From Algibacter pacificus (GTDB lineage: Bacteria > Bacteroidota > Bacteroidia > Flavobacteriales > Flavobacteriaceae): 64,000 nt of DNA. The notes beneath the pieces are model-generated. The model worked only from the letters and a program-made list of their open reading frames with translations. It made no database searches and was not told where the DNA came from. The DNA lies in contig NZ_VOGY01000007.1 of assembly GCF_008033385.1 (NCBI RefSeq), positions 124,001 through 188,000 on the forward strand. The letters run 5' to 3'. This document shows positions 23,803 to 34,143 of the stretch, one piece after another (within the stretch, counting starts at the first letter, position 1; each line of letters begins with the position of its first letter). The translations under genes and the position numbers were made by a program.

Positions 23803-25296
23803 TTATCGGTTTCTCCAGAAAAATGGGGTAAATAATATGAGTACGGTAAAGAGTTCTAAACGCCCGATAAGCATTAAAAAGGATGCCCACCATTTTGCTA
23901 GTGGCGGTAGTGCGGCGTAGTTATTTACGGGACCAAAATCGCCCAAAGCAGGCCCAACATTCCCGAGACTAGATGCGGCTAAACCAACTGCCGAATCGTA
24001 TTGAATGCCGAACATAGAAAACACTAGCGCCCCAATAATAAAAGACAGCATATAAAGGATAAAAAAGCCAAGCACATTAAACACGATATCTCCAGAAACG
24101 GCACGTTTATTATAACGAACAGGTAAAATAGCGTTGGGATGCAGGGTGCGTTTAAACTCTAAAAAGCCATTTTTAATAAGTATTAAATGACGCACTACTT
24201 TTACACCACCCGAAGTGCTTCCTGCCGAACCTCCCAAAAACATAAGTCCGAAAAAGAACACCACCAAAAAGGACGTCCAAAGGGTGTAATCTGCCGACAC
24301 AAAACCGGTAGTAGTAATTACCGACAAAACTTGGAAGAGCGCATGCCTAAAAGCACTTTCAGCTTTTCCCCAAACCATAGGGTGCTCTATACTCGATATG
24401 GAAGCATCGGCTTTAAAATAAATAATTACGGCTGCTATTACCGTGAATATTATGATAAATCTGGTATAGAATTTAAACTCTTCGTCTTCTATAATTTTTT
24501 GAACTTTACCTTTAAAAGCGAAATAACTCAACACAAAATTTATCCCTGCCAAATACATAAATAGGATAATGATATACTGTATAATAGGCTGATCGTTCCA
24601 ATAGGCTACACTGGCATTTTTGGTTGAAAACCCGCCGGTGGACAGCGTGCACATAGCATGATTGATAGCATCGAAAAAGGACATACCTGCCAAGTTTAAA
24701 AGCAAGGTTTCTGCGGCGGTATAGCCAAAATAAATAAGCCATAAACGCTTGGCTGTGTCTGTAATGCGCGGATGCAATTTATCGGCACTTGGGCCTGGCG
24801 CTTCGGCTGCAAAAAGCTGCATCCCTCCAATTCCAAGCAAGGGTAAAATAGCGATGGCTAGCACAATAATGCCCATCCCTCCTATCCAGTGGGTTAAACT
24901 TCGCCAAAACAATACGCCTTTTGGTACGGCTTCAATATCGTTTAAAATAGAGGCTCCTGTGGTGGTATAACCCGACATGGTTTCGAAAAAGGCCTCGGTA
25001 AAACTAGGAATACTACTGGTGAAAATATAAGGTAATGCCCCAAAAACAGACATAATAACCCAGCCAAAAGTTACCACAATATACCCTTCGCGTTTGTTCA
25101 TTTCTTTGTTATGGTGCCTGGTTAAAAACATAGAAATAACGCCTACCAGTAAGGTTGCAACACCGGCTAAACTAATTTCTAAGGTAACCCCATCTTTATA
25201 AAGAAAACCGACTAATGCCGATAGCAACATAAAACCCCCATTAAATAATAGTAAGAGTCCTAAAAAATGAAAAATAATTTTGTAGTTTAATTTCAT
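23803..25296 (-). CDS. trkH: TrkH family potassium uptake protein
   Basis: 497 residues with about ten membrane helices and four M1-P-M2-like repeats; selectivity loops include TMSGYTTTGASIL, CTLSTGGFSTKNASV and VITTTGFVSADYTLW. It forms the K+ channel of the Trk system and needs the RCK subunit TrkA, which is encoded at 27406 on the same strand but separated by a foreign-looking module. In relatives the two genes are often adjacent. Confidence 0.95.
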   Translation of the reverse strand: MKLNYKIIFHFLGLLLLFNGGFMLLSALVGFLYKDGVTLEISLAGVATLLVGVISMFLTRHHNKEMNKREGYIVVTFGWVIMSVFGALPYIFTSSIPSFTEAFFETMSGYTTTGASILNDIEAVPKGVLFWRSLTHWIGGMGIIVLAIAILPLLGIGGMQLFAAEAPGPSADKLHPRITDTAKRLWLIYFGYTAAETLLLNLAGMSFFDAINHAMCTLSTGGFSTKNASVAYWNDQPIIQYIIILFMYLAGINFVLSYFAFKGKVQKIIEDEEFKFYTRFIIIFTVIAAVIIYFKADASISSIEHPMVWGKAESAFRHALFQVLSVITTTGFVSADYTLWTSFLVVFFFGLMFLGGSAGSTSGGVKVVRHLILIKNGFLEFKRTLHPNAILPVRYNKRAVSGDIVFNVLGFFILYMLSFIIGALVFSMFGIQYDSAVGLAASSLGNVGPALGDFGPVNNYAALPPLAKWWASFLMLIGRLELFTVLILFTPFFWRNR

Positions 25297-25443
25297 GTGG
25301 GCGTTTATGTTTTTTTGTGTAATAGTTTTTTTGTATTAGGTAGCGTGTTAGTACACAAATACTTTATCGACTAAAATAGCGTTATTAAATTAACAAGACA
25401 AATATAAGTTAGACGAGTCTTTCATTGTTTTTTATTTACGCTG

Positions 25444-25481
25444 TGATACAAAAGTTTTATTTAATATATTTGTTTGTATCA
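25444..25481 (+). promoter_or_regulatory. Promoter box inside a 9-base inverted repeat
   Basis: TGATACAAA (25444-25452) and TTTGTATCA (25473-25481) are exact inverted copies. Between them lies TATATTTG (25465-25472), a TAnnTTTG promoter box. A repressor binding both arms would shut the HipA-like operon. Confidence 0.6.
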
Positions 25482-25502
25482 GAAGTATATAAAAATATTT
25501 TA

Positions 25503-26324
25503 ATGCAATTACTTCATACAATTGAAGATGTTCATAAAGTTTTTGACACGTAAGGAAGTAGTCCGTTACTTGTAACTTGCGATGATTTCAGAGATTGGGT
25601 ATGTAAGTATGATAGGTTTCCTAAATATTTGTTTAACGAGTTGATAGCATCTGAATTTGCTAAAATATGGGGAATTAAAACACCCGAAACTTGTTTTATC
25701 AATGTTAAAAGAGAACATATACCAGATAAAAAATTTCCACAATTACAGTTAGGTTGGTTTGAAAAGGATTGTTTCGGGTCTTTGTATTTAGAAACTTCTA
25801 AAGAATTAGACCACACTATGGTGTCTATGTTTAAAGAAAAATCTTTTAGAGATAAAATAGCTGATAAGACCGATTTTTTAAAAATAGCATTATTTGATAT
25901 TTGGACAGCAAATGAAGATAGGAATCACAACAACTTTAATTTACTGTTATATGTTTCTCCTGATAATATGAGTTTTTTCTATGCAATAGATCATGTAAAT
26001 ATTTTTAATATGACATTTCTTGATTATGGAATAGCAGAATTGACTGAGGATGATTCAATAATTAAGACTGATATAGCAAAAATTTTATTTGGAAAAGACA
26101 GGAAATTAACAGCCATTGTGAATAACTTGGTTGAAATGTTATACATTTGTACCAAAGAATGTGAAAATAAATTAGACGATATTTTAGATTTAGTACCTGG
26201 CTCTTGGAATATCGACAAAATCTTAATTAAGAAAAGAATTATTGATAATTTATTTTCTAATGATTGGAAAAATCAATGTGAATCGAACTTTAGAGAGTTT
26301 ATACAATCTTTTGTAGCTAATTAA
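25503..26324 (+). pseudogene. HipA-like kinase with in-frame stop near the N-terminus
   Basis: ATG at 25503 opens MQLLHTIEDVHKVFDT and then meets TAA (25551-25553); the same frame continues as GSSPLLVTCDDFRDWVC and on to the stop at 26324. This would be about 273 residues. The C-terminal part has the HipA-type kinase motif ANEDRNHNNFN (catalytic Asp/Asn) and then YAIDHVNIF (metal-binding Asp). The stop removes the Gly-Ser loop from the product unless TTG 25629 restarts translation. It lies directly before the partner gene (1-base gap). The nonsense codon may mark silencing of a toxin; an assembly error is possible. Confidence 0.65.
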
Positions 26325-26325
26325 A

Positions 26326-27171
26326 ATGAAAACTATTTATTCAATACTTTACGTTAATTTGAATACTACTCTTAATGAAAGAGTTAGTATAGGCGTTCTT
26401 GTGTCTAATGGTTCGAAAAATTATTTTAAATTCTCTTCAGACAAGCTTTCTGCTTTTAAAGGTATTTTAAATAGTGAGAGATATGGTTTAGTTAAAAGTT
26501 ACCTTAAGTCTTTTGATAAAGAGATTGTTTCTGATAATATAGTTGACTCTAATAAATTATTTATTAAAGGAGATTTTAAGAATGATTGGATTAATGAGAG
26601 TTATTTAGTTTATCTTTCTAGATATTCAAATAATATTATTCAGTTTTCTGAACCAAAAACGATTGATGTAGATTTAAATGATAATACATTTAGAAGAATT
26701 TTTGAAAAATATATTTTTAAATTTTCTGATGACTCGAATGTTGAACCTGAATTTAATGTTCATTCTATAGTCAAAAAACAATTATTTCCTAAAATTCAAG
26801 AGAAAGTTAACATTGAAAAGACATTGACCTCTGATGATTTTGAAAATTTATTTGCACCAATAGATATAGATTTTATAGGTGTAAATGGAATACCTGTTGC
26901 TGGTCAAACAATAGATTTTGATAAAAAACATTATTACCTTGAAAATGATGTTACCCGATTTGTTTCATTAACAAAAGCTATCGAATTAGAAGGTGACTCT
27001 AGAGGAAAATATTTTGTTTTAGGAAGAGAACCCCAAAAGAAAATAAACAAAAATCATTTGCTCTGGGAACATATTAGAAATACTGAATTTCTAGAGTTTG
27101 TTGATATTAGCGAAGTTGGAATTATTGAAGATTATATTCAAAAAAATAATGTTAGACCTTTTTTTGATTAA
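26326..27171 (+). CDS. DUF3037-like partner of the HipA-like kinase
   Basis: 281 residues. The N-terminal MKTIYSILYVNLNTTLNERV with SIGVLVS resembles the DUF3037 family (ER..NIGVLV pattern), a usual neighbour of HipA-like kinases. The remainder is unassigned and charged, with no DNA-binding motif I can name. It starts 1 base after the kinase frame ends. I infer that it is the antitoxin or accessory subunit; the DUF name is moderately likely. Confidence 0.62.
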   Translation: MKTIYSILYVNLNTTLNERVSIGVLVSNGSKNYFKFSSDKLSAFKGILNSERYGLVKSYLKSFDKEIVSDNIVDSNKLFIKGDFKNDWINESYLVYLSRYSNNIIQFSEPKTIDVDLNDNTFRRIFEKYIFKFSDDSNVEPEFNVHSIVKKQLFPKIQEKVNIEKTLTSDDFENLFAPIDIDFIGVNGIPVAGQTIDFDKKHYYLENDVTRFVSLTKAIELEGDSRGKYFVLGREPQKKINKNHLLWEHIRNTEFLEFVDISEVGIIEDYIQKNNVRPFFD

Positions 27172-27405
27172 AATTTGACATTAAGAATTTAGATTGCTTT
27201 ACTTTCTTTTTTTCAGAATTTCTGATTAATATTATTTCCTTAATTCTTAAAACTTGCAGCAAAATTAACGGAGAGAATTATGCAAATTCAGTAATATTCA
27301 ATTTTATTATTAATTACATTTTCTATTATTTCTTTAATTTCTTCTGGACTCATAAAGGTTCATTTTAGCATTACCCACAACCCGAGTATTACAATATTCA
27401 TCATT

Positions 27406-28755
27406 TTAACGAAATAATTTTTCAACCCCTTTTATAGATTGCAATAAACTACAAACAACAACGCGGTCTCCAGCTTCAATTTTAAAATCACCTAAAGCAA
27501 TAACGCCCAATCCATTGCGGATAACGCCGCCAATAATAGCAGAACGCGGAAAATCGACATTTTTAATAATTTTATTACAGATCTCCGATGTTGATTTTAC
27601 TTCAAACTCTAAAAGCTCGGCATTCATATTACTAAGCTTGGTCATGGCAACAACTTCCCCTTTTCTAATATATCTAAAAATATTATTTGCAGCTAGTAGT
27701 TTTTTATTGATTAAGGTTTCGATACCAATAGAATGCGATAACTCAAAATAATCCATATTTTCAACCAAGGCAATGGTTTTTTTAACCCCTTTAGATTTGG
27801 CAACTAAACAGGACATAATATTAGTTTCGGAATTTTTACCTACGGCAATAAAAGCATCCATATCGCTAATATTTTCTTCTTCCAATAAATCGACCTTTCG
27901 GCCATCACTATGCAGTACCAAAACCTTTGGTAGCTCGTCGGCAATATCGAAAGCCCGTTCTTTATTTTCTTCTAACAGTTTTACATTAAATCCTTTATCG
28001 GAAAGGGATCGCGCTGTTTTAAAACCAATTTGGCTCCCCCCTAAAATCATCACGTCTTTAATAATTCTGTTAGGTTTTCCTGTAAGTCGGCACAACTCAT
28101 CTTCACCACCTTTAGAGGTTACAAATACCACATGATCGCCACGTTGAAACTCCGTATCGCCACGTGGAATAATAGTATATTGAGTACCAAAACGCTGAAT
28201 AGCAATAGGTACAAAGTGTAATTCTGGAAATATTCTAGCCGCCTCTTTCACCGTTTTTCCCACAAAGGATGCGCTGCTTCTTAAGGTAAGTCCAATCATC
28301 ATTAAGGCGCCATTTTCAAATTCATAAGAATCATTAAACGACGATTGTTTAAGTGATAATTCAATCTCGGAAGCCGCTAAGGCCTCAGGCGAAATTAATT
28401 CGTCTATTCCAAATTTGGTAAAACCAACTTCATCTTTATGATGGATAAATTCGGTATTAGAAATTCTAGCAATGGTACGTTTAGAACCCAACTGCTTCGC
28501 CAACACACACACCGTAATATTCGTGGTTTCACTTGCTGTTACGGCTATTAACAAATCGCTAGATTCTACTCGAGATTCTTTTAAAATAGATATAGAAGTG
28601 GCATCGCCCTTAATAACTCTAATATCTAAATGATTATCAGCGTAAGCTAAACTCTCCTTGTTGGTATCTATTAAAGTAATTTCTTGAGACTCGTACGAAA
28701 GGAGTTTTGCTAAATGAAACCCAACCTCGCCAGCTCCTGCTATTATTATTTTCAT
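27406..28755 (-). CDS. trkA: Trk system potassium transporter regulatory subunit TrkA
   Basis: 449 residues with two RCK_N (NAD-binding) domains, each starting with a Gly-rich loop (IIAGAGEVGFHLAKLL at 3; MILGGSQIGFKTARSL near 235), and two TrkA_C domains. It binds NAD(H) and gates TrkH in the cytoplasm. In this window TrkH is about 2.1 kb downstream, beyond the inserted HipA-like module. Confidence 0.95.
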   Translation of the reverse strand: MKIIIAGAGEVGFHLAKLLSYESQEITLIDTNKESLAYADNHLDIRVIKGDATSISILKESRVESSDLLIAVTASETTNITVCVLAKQLGSKRTIARISNTEFIHHKDEVGFTKFGIDELISPEALAASEIELSLKQSSFNDSYEFENGALMMIGLTLRSSASFVGKTVKEAARIFPELHFVPIAIQRFGTQYTIIPRGDTEFQRGDHVVFVTSKGGEDELCRLTGKPNRIIKDVMILGGSQIGFKTARSLSDKGFNVKLLEENKERAFDIADELPKVLVLHSDGRKVDLLEEENISDMDAFIAVGKNSETNIMSCLVAKSKGVKKTIALVENMDYFELSHSIGIETLINKKLLAANNIFRYIRKGEVVAMTKLSNMNAELLEFEVKSTSEICNKIIKNVDFPRSAIIGGVIRNGLGVIALGDFKIEAGDRVVVCSLLQSIKGVEKLFR

Positions 28756-28971
28756 TTGTAATGCTTCAGGATAAAGTGTTGCAAATATAGTGCAAAATAA
28801 ATATTTGTTTCTGTATTGAAGTAATAAGTAGAATATGCACCCATTTGAAAATCTACATTATAAACCAAAATCTAACCTAATGATACCAATAAATTTAATA
28901 AATTTGACTGCGTAAAACAGCAGAACCTCCTATTCACTTTACGGAATATTATAAAGTAGAAATAATTTATG

Positions 28972-28979
28972 TAGGTTTG
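28972..28979 (+). promoter_or_regulatory. Promoter -7 box of ubiE
   Basis: TAGGTTTG matches TAnnTTTG and lies 17 bases before the TTG start of the methyltransferase gene. A clear -33 TTG is not seen. Confidence 0.4.
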
Positions 28980-28995
28980 CCAAAAAATTAAAGAT

Positions 28996-29721
28996 TTGTC
29001 GAAAATTAAACCATACAAAGACAGCGATTTAGGTAAAAAAGAACAAGTTACCCAAATGTTTGATACTATTTCTGGAGATTATGACGGGCTAAACCGTGTT
29101 ATTTCTTTTGGAATTGATATAAAATGGCGGAAAAAAGTTGTTAAAATCGTTAAGGATAGCAACCCGGATAGCATTTTAGATGTTGCCACCGGAACAGGAG
29201 ATTTAGCGATTAATTTAGCTGAAACTAATGCTTCTAGAATTGTTGGTTTCGATATTAGCAATGGTATGCTAGAGATTGGCAAAACTAAAGTGACTAAGAA
29301 AGGTTTAGATTCTAGAGTTGAAATGATTTTAGGCGACGGTGAAAGTATGCCTTTTGAAGACAATAGTTTCGATGCCATAACCGTGGCTTTTGGGGTGCGT
29401 AATTTTGAATCTTTAGAAGATGGTTTAAAGGAAATTTACAGAGTGCTAAAACCTAAGGGGACTTTTGTAATTTTAGAAACCTCGATGCCAGACAAAACAC
29501 CTTACAAGCAAGGCTATTATTTTTATACCAAAAATATTTTACCACTTATAGGAAAATTATTCTCGAAAGACCGCAGTGCTTATAAATATTTATGCGAATC
29601 GGCCTCGGTTTTTCCTTATGGAGAAGCTTTGAACAATATTTTACGAAAAATTGGGTTTATAGATGTTGAAGATTTACCACAAACTTTAGGTGTGGCAACA
29701 ATTTATAAATCGAGTAAGTAG
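28996..29721 (+). CDS. menG: Demethylmenaquinone methyltransferase (UbiE/MenG)
   Basis: 241 residues with SAM-binding motif I ([16 protein letters not shown]) and the UbiE signatures [18 protein letters not shown] and [16 protein letters not shown]. Catalyses the last step of menaquinone synthesis, fitting a menaquinone-using flavobacterium. It starts at TTG (28996), the first in-frame start that keeps the conserved N-terminus; the next ATG (29056) would remove the SAM-domain start. The porT gene follows 5 bases later. Confidence 0.95.
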   Translation: MSKIKPYKDSDLGKKEQVTQMFDTISGDYDGLNRVISFGIDIKWRKKVVKIVKDSNPDSILDVATGTGDLAINLAETNASRIVGFDISNGMLEIGKTKVTKKGLDSRVEMILGDGESMPFEDNSFDAITVAFGVRNFESLEDGLKEIYRVLKPKGTFVILETSMPDKTPYKQGYYFYTKNILPLIGKLFSKDRSAYKYLCESASVFPYGEALNNILRKIGFIDVEDLPQTLGVATIYKSSK

Positions 29722-29726
29722 TATTT

Positions 29727-30455
29727 ATGAAACAGGCTTTTGCATTATTTGCATTTTTATTTCTTTTTCAAACATCGAATGCGCAACTTTTTAAAAAAGA
29801 AAAGATAACCTACGATGCCAACCAAGGACGTGGCACCACAGATTTTAAAAGATTTCGTTGGGGGTATTTTTTAGGCTTTAATAATTACGATTTCAATTTT
29901 GACTACAACCAAGATTTACAAGATATTTATGTAAAAACAACGACCGGTTTTAATGTGGGATTAATAGGAAATATGCGTATTAATAATTTTTTAGATTTAC
30001 GCATAGAACCCGGTTTAAACATTACAACAAGAGAATTAAACTACAGTACCACCTATTTTCTAGACGAAGAACCTCGAGACATTGATTTAATACGCGAAGT
30101 AAAATCGACCTATATCCATCTACCTCTATTATTAAAAGTTTCAACAAAACGAGTTAGTAACTTTAAACCTTTTATTGTAGGTGGGTTTTCTGTGGCTTTA
30201 AACTTATCGAGTAATCAAGATAACCCGAACGATAATAAAAATGGTGAATTTAGATCTATTAAAAACCCAACATTTTACGAATTAGGATTTGGAATAGATT
30301 TCTATTTACACAATTTTAAATTTTCCCCTTCCATTCGTGGCGTATTTGGTTTAAATGATGAATTGGTTAGAGACGAAGACCCCAATAGTCCTTGGACAAG
30401 TAATGTACATAGTATGAAAACCAGAGGTCTTTTTGTTAATTTCACCTTTCAATAA
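29727..30455 (+). CDS. porT: Type IX secretion / gliding motility protein PorT (SprT)
   Basis: 242 residues: signal peptide and an outer-membrane beta-barrel with GRGTTDFKRFRWGYFLGFNNYDF near the start, a conserved FRWG-type motif and a final beta strand (GLFVNFTF). Order (ubiE then porT) is the standard one in Flavobacteriaceae. PorT is required for type IX secretion; substrates with sorting domains are encoded at 15075 and 17730. Confidence 0.85.
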   Translation: MKQAFALFAFLFLFQTSNAQLFKKEKITYDANQGRGTTDFKRFRWGYFLGFNNYDFNFDYNQDLQDIYVKTTTGFNVGLIGNMRINNFLDLRIEPGLNITTRELNYSTTYFLDEEPRDIDLIREVKSTYIHLPLLLKVSTKRVSNFKPFIVGGFSVALNLSSNQDNPNDNKNGEFRSIKNPTFYELGFGIDFYLHNFKFSPSIRGVFGLNDELVRDEDPNSPWTSNVHSMKTRGLFVNFTFQ

Positions 30456-30498
30456 AAATAAAACAGCCAAAATAAGTTCACCTTTTTTACTGTAAACT

Positions 30499-30560
30499 GA
30501 GACCGCTACTAAGACTGTGACTGAGACTGAGACTGTGACTGTGACTGTGACCGCGACTGC
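30499..30560 (+). repeat. Hexanucleotide tandem repeat
   Basis: About ten imperfect units of the type GACTGT/GACTGA run between the end of porT and the end of the convergent methyltransferase gene. No coding role is seen. Confidence 0.75.
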
Positions 30561-30572
30561 AAACTTAAACCT

Positions 30573-31292
30573 CTACCCCCGTCTAAATTCACTTAACAAA
30601 ATAGCGGTTGCCGTAGCCACATTTAAGCTTTCCGTAGCTTGCAAATCGCCAAATCTTGGAATGGTTATTTTCTCTGTAATTAAAGCTTCCACAGTTTTAG
30701 ACACGCCGTTAGCTTCATTCCCCATGACCAAAATTCCTTGTTCTGGCAATGCTATTTTATAAACCTCATCGCCGTCCATAAAGGCGCCGTAAATAGGTAA
30801 ATCTACATCATTAAAAAAGGTTTCCAAATCCACATAACTAATATTCACCCGGGTAATAGACCCCATAGTAGCTTGTATCACTTTTGGGTTAAAACAATCC
30901 ACTGTAGCTTTACTACACACCAATTCTTTAACGCCAAACCAGTCGCAAAGTCTAATGATAGTTCCTAAATTCCCAGGGTCGCGCACATCGTCCAAAGCTA
31001 CAATTAATCCTTTGGTATCAATAGGGGCTTGTTTTGGAATTTCAAAAACAGCCATGGCTTTATTTGGTGTTTTCAAAAAACTAATACGCTTTAAATCGGT
31101 TTCAGAAATTAAAACCTCATCTTTGGCATCAATCTTGAACGATTCCGTCGTATATAATACGTGGAGTTTTAAATGAGACGCCAACAGTTCTTTTATTGTT
31201 TTAACCCCTTCAACAACAAAAAAACCTAGGTCCTGTCTATATTTTTTTTGCTTTAAACTCGTTATTAATTTTATTTGGCTTTTACTTAGCAT
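30573..31292 (-). CDS. TrmH family (SpoU) RNA methyltransferase
   Basis: 239 residues: N-terminal substrate-binding part (GFFVVEGVKTIKELL) and a C-terminal knotted SpoU domain with ALDDVRDPGNLGTIIRLCDWF, LVMGNEANGVS and LQATESLNVATATAILLSEF. Methylates a ribose 2'-O in tRNA or 23S rRNA; the target is not determined. Convergent with porT and divergent from tamL. Confidence 0.92.
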   Translation of the reverse strand: MLSKSQIKLITSLKQKKYRQDLGFFVVEGVKTIKELLASHLKLHVLYTTESFKIDAKDEVLISETDLKRISFLKTPNKAMAVFEIPKQAPIDTKGLIVALDDVRDPGNLGTIIRLCDWFGVKELVCSKATVDCFNPKVIQATMGSITRVNISYVDLETFFNDVDLPIYGAFMDGDEVYKIALPEQGILVMGNEANGVSKTVEALITEKITIPRFGDLQATESLNVATATAILLSEFRRG

Positions 31293-31462
31293 GCCTTTTT
31301 TAAATTTTTTATAAAGAAAAAGAAAATATTAGTAACATTGGCCTTGACCATAATTTTTAAGTTGAAAAAATGTATTTTTGAACGCCTAACATATATTTTA
31401 ATTATTTTTTTCAGTTGAAATAAACTTTAAACAAATTTAACCCCTATTAACTATTAGCACAT

Positions 31463-34012
31463 TTGAAAGCTCAACTCAAAAATATATTAATTTTAATAGT
31501 TTGCTTTTCCGGACTTACCGCATGTAACACTTTAAAACGAGTTGCTGAAGATGACCATATACTTTCGGAAAACACGATTCTTGTTAATGGTAAAAAAGAA
31601 AGCTCGGAAACTCTAAACAATTTGCTTTACCAAAAACCGAACACTAAAATTCCGTTTTTAGGGCTCCCTTTACGCTTAGTTATTTATAATTTAGCCCGAC
31701 CAAATATAGATTCTATTATAGATGCTCGGCTTAATTCTAGACCCAATAAACAAAAACATTTAGAAAATTTCTTATCAAAAAAACAACTCAATAAATATTT
31801 AGACTCTAAAAAAGCATTTAATACTTGGTTAAAAAAAACAGGTGAAGCTCCCGTTATTGTAAACGAATTAAAAACAAAAAAATCGATAACCCGCCTAAAC
31901 GATTACTACATTAATAACGGCTGGCTAGATGTAGAAACTAATTACACCATTAATAACACCAGTGATAAACGCGCAAAAATTGAATACCAAGTAAACACGG
32001 GAAAACCTTTTATTATAGATTCCATTACCACAAATATTAAATCGCCCATTATTGATACACTGTATCAAAAAATAAAAAAGGAAAGTTTAATTAAAAGTAA
32101 TGAGCAATATAAAACCTTAAATTTTGAACAAGAACGTGAGCGCATAGCAAACAATATTAGAAATTCTGGTGTGTACCACTTTAGCCCCGATTATATTACG
32201 ATGGATATTGACACCATTGGCACCAATAAAAAAATGAATGTTGGCATCCATATTCAAGATCGTGCCATTAGAAATCAAGACTCTATAACTCGGGTTCCTT
32301 TTAAAATTTTCACCATTAGAGATGTTAATATTATTACCGATTACTCTTTTGAAAACCGTGGAAAACCTTTTCAAGATTCTATAAAATACAATGGCTATAA
32401 TATTTATGCTTACAATAAAATAAAATATAGACCCCGAGCCCTTACCGATGCCATGTTTATTAATGTAGGTACCATTTTTAAAGATTTAGACCGAACAAGA
32501 ACAAACCGTCACCTTAACGAGCTACGCACCTTTAAATACCCAAACATTGAGTATTATGAACATGAAGACCATACGCTAACCGATACCATTAGGCTTACAC
32601 CATTAAAAAAATTCAACTTTGGTTTTAGTACCGATGTGTCTAAAAGCAATATTCAAAATTTCGGATTTTCCATAAATCCAAGTTTACAAATACGAAATAT
32701 ATTTAGAGGCGCTGAAACCTTTCAAGTTTCAGGAATAGCATCTATTGGATCTTCCATTGATAAAAATAATCCCAGCGATCCTTTTTTTGATATTAATGAA
32801 TTTGGCATCGATTTAAAATTAACCATTCCAAGGTTACTTTCGCCTTTTTATACCGAGCGTATTATCCCCAAATACATGTCGCCCAGTACAAGTATTAGTT
32901 TATCAACTACGAGCCAAACTAATGTTGGCCTCGATAAAGAAACCTTTAGCGGTATGTTTAGCTATAAATGGAAACCTAATAATAGTGCTACCAACAAATT
33001 AGATATTTTCAATATTCAGTATATTAATAATCTCAACATAAAAAATTATTTTAGAGTCTATTCAACTTCTTTCAACACTTTAAACGGCATCGCTCAAGAT
33101 ATTGGTTACATTTCCGATGATGCAGATTTAAACGTCCCAAATCCCGACAACCCAAATAACGAAGCCGATGCTTTTATAGCCTACGCCCTTGCCGATGATA
33201 CACCTTCGGAAATATCAACCAGTCAATTATCAACCATTCAAGCTATAGACGAACGTAAAACACGGCTTACCGAAAACAACTTAATTTTATCATCTGCTTT
33301 TAGTTTTACACAAGACGGACGAACGAATATTTTTGACGAAGATTTTTCAATCTTTAAATTTAAAATCGAACTCGCTGGTAATTTATTATCCAGTGCATCC
33401 AACCTATTAGGACTTAGCAAAGACGAAAAAGGACGATACGAATTACTAAACGTAGCGTTTTCACAATATGTAAAAACAGAATTAGACTATACCAAACATT
33501 GGGATTTAGGAAGCAAAAACGTACTCGCTATGCGTAGCTTTTTCGGTATTGCTATTCCTTACGGAAACTCTACAAGTATTCCGTTTTCAAAGAGTTTCTT
33601 TGCTGGTGGCCCCAATGATAATCGCGCCTGGTCGGCCTATAATTTAGGCCCAGGAAATTCGCAAACCACAAATGAGTTTAACGAAGCCAACCTTAAAATT
33701 GCCCTAAATTTAGAACACAGGTTTAACTTATTCGGAAACTTAAACGCTGCTTTTTTTATAGATGCTGGAAACATTTGGAATGTATTTGACGACGTAGAAA
33801 CCGAAGGTGCGACCTTCGATAACTTCAACTCATTAAAAGATATCGCCATAGGTTCTGGAACCGGTTTACGCTACGACTTTAGTTTCTTTGTTTTTAGGTT
33901 CGATGTTGGCTTTAAAACCTATAACCCATCCAACGAAACTCAAAAACGTTGGTTTAACGAATATAACTTCTCCAATGCCGTGTATAACATTGGCATAAAC
34001 TACCCTTTTTAA
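31463..34012 (+). CDS. tamL: TamL-type outer membrane assembly lipoprotein (BamA/TamA superfamily)
   Basis: 849 residues. Lipoprotein signal (IVCFSGLTACNTLKR), a periplasmic half with POTRA-like repeats (about 40-370) and a C-terminal Omp85 barrel that ends NIGINYPF, with the terminal aromatic residue needed by the insertion machinery. It inserts or folds outer membrane proteins. TTG at 31463 is the only usable start before the signal peptide. Confidence 0.88.
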   Translation: MKAQLKNILILIVCFSGLTACNTLKRVAEDDHILSENTILVNGKKESSETLNNLLYQKPNTKIPFLGLPLRLVIYNLARPNIDSIIDARLNSRPNKQKHLENFLSKKQLNKYLDSKKAFNTWLKKTGEAPVIVNELKTKKSITRLNDYYINNGWLDVETNYTINNTSDKRAKIEYQVNTGKPFIIDSITTNIKSPIIDTLYQKIKKESLIKSNEQYKTLNFEQERERIANNIRNSGVYHFSPDYITMDIDTIGTNKKMNVGIHIQDRAIRNQDSITRVPFKIFTIRDVNIITDYSFENRGKPFQDSIKYNGYNIYAYNKIKYRPRALTDAMFINVGTIFKDLDRTRTNRHLNELRTFKYPNIEYYEHEDHTLTDTIRLTPLKKFNFGFSTDVSKSNIQNFGFSINPSLQIRNIFRGAETFQVSGIASIGSSIDKNNPSDPFFDINEFGIDLKLTIPRLLSPFYTERIIPKYMSPSTSISLSTTSQTNVGLDKETFSGMFSYKWKPNNSATNKLDIFNIQYINNLNIKNYFRVYSTSFNTLNGIAQDIGYISDDADLNVPNPDNPNNEADAFIAYALADDTPSEISTSQLSTIQAIDERKTRLTENNLILSSAFSFTQDGRTNIFDEDFSIFKFKIELAGNLLSSASNLLGLSKDEKGRYELLNVAFSQYVKTELDYTKHWDLGSKNVLAMRSFFGIAIPYGNSTSIPFSKSFFAGGPNDNRAWSAYNLGPGNSQTTNEFNEANLKIALNLEHRFNLFGNLNAAFFIDAGNIWNVFDDVETEGATFDNFNSLKDIAIGSGTGLRYDFSFFVFRFDVGFKTYNPSNETQKRWFNEYNFSNAVYNIGINYPF

Positions 34013-34103
34013 CCCTCTATTTATTTCTATTTTCACTATAACGTTTTAGTAAAATTTACATTTTTCAACACAATAAATACAAAGGTTTTATTTAAAAATT
34101 CAT

Positions 34104-34111
34104 TACTTTTG
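34104..34111 (+). promoter_or_regulatory. Promoter -7 box of fbaA
   Basis: TACTTTTG matches TAnnTTTG, 32 bases before the ATG. No good -33 TTG at the normal spacing. Confidence 0.35.
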
Positions 34112-34143
34112 ATAACTTAGTAATTATAAATAAATAATTTAAA

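Noticed and set aside
27172-27405. Short frame of 21 codons on the minus strand (MSPEEIKEIIENV...)
   Set aside because: It may be a fragment of a lost gene but is too short and has no family support.
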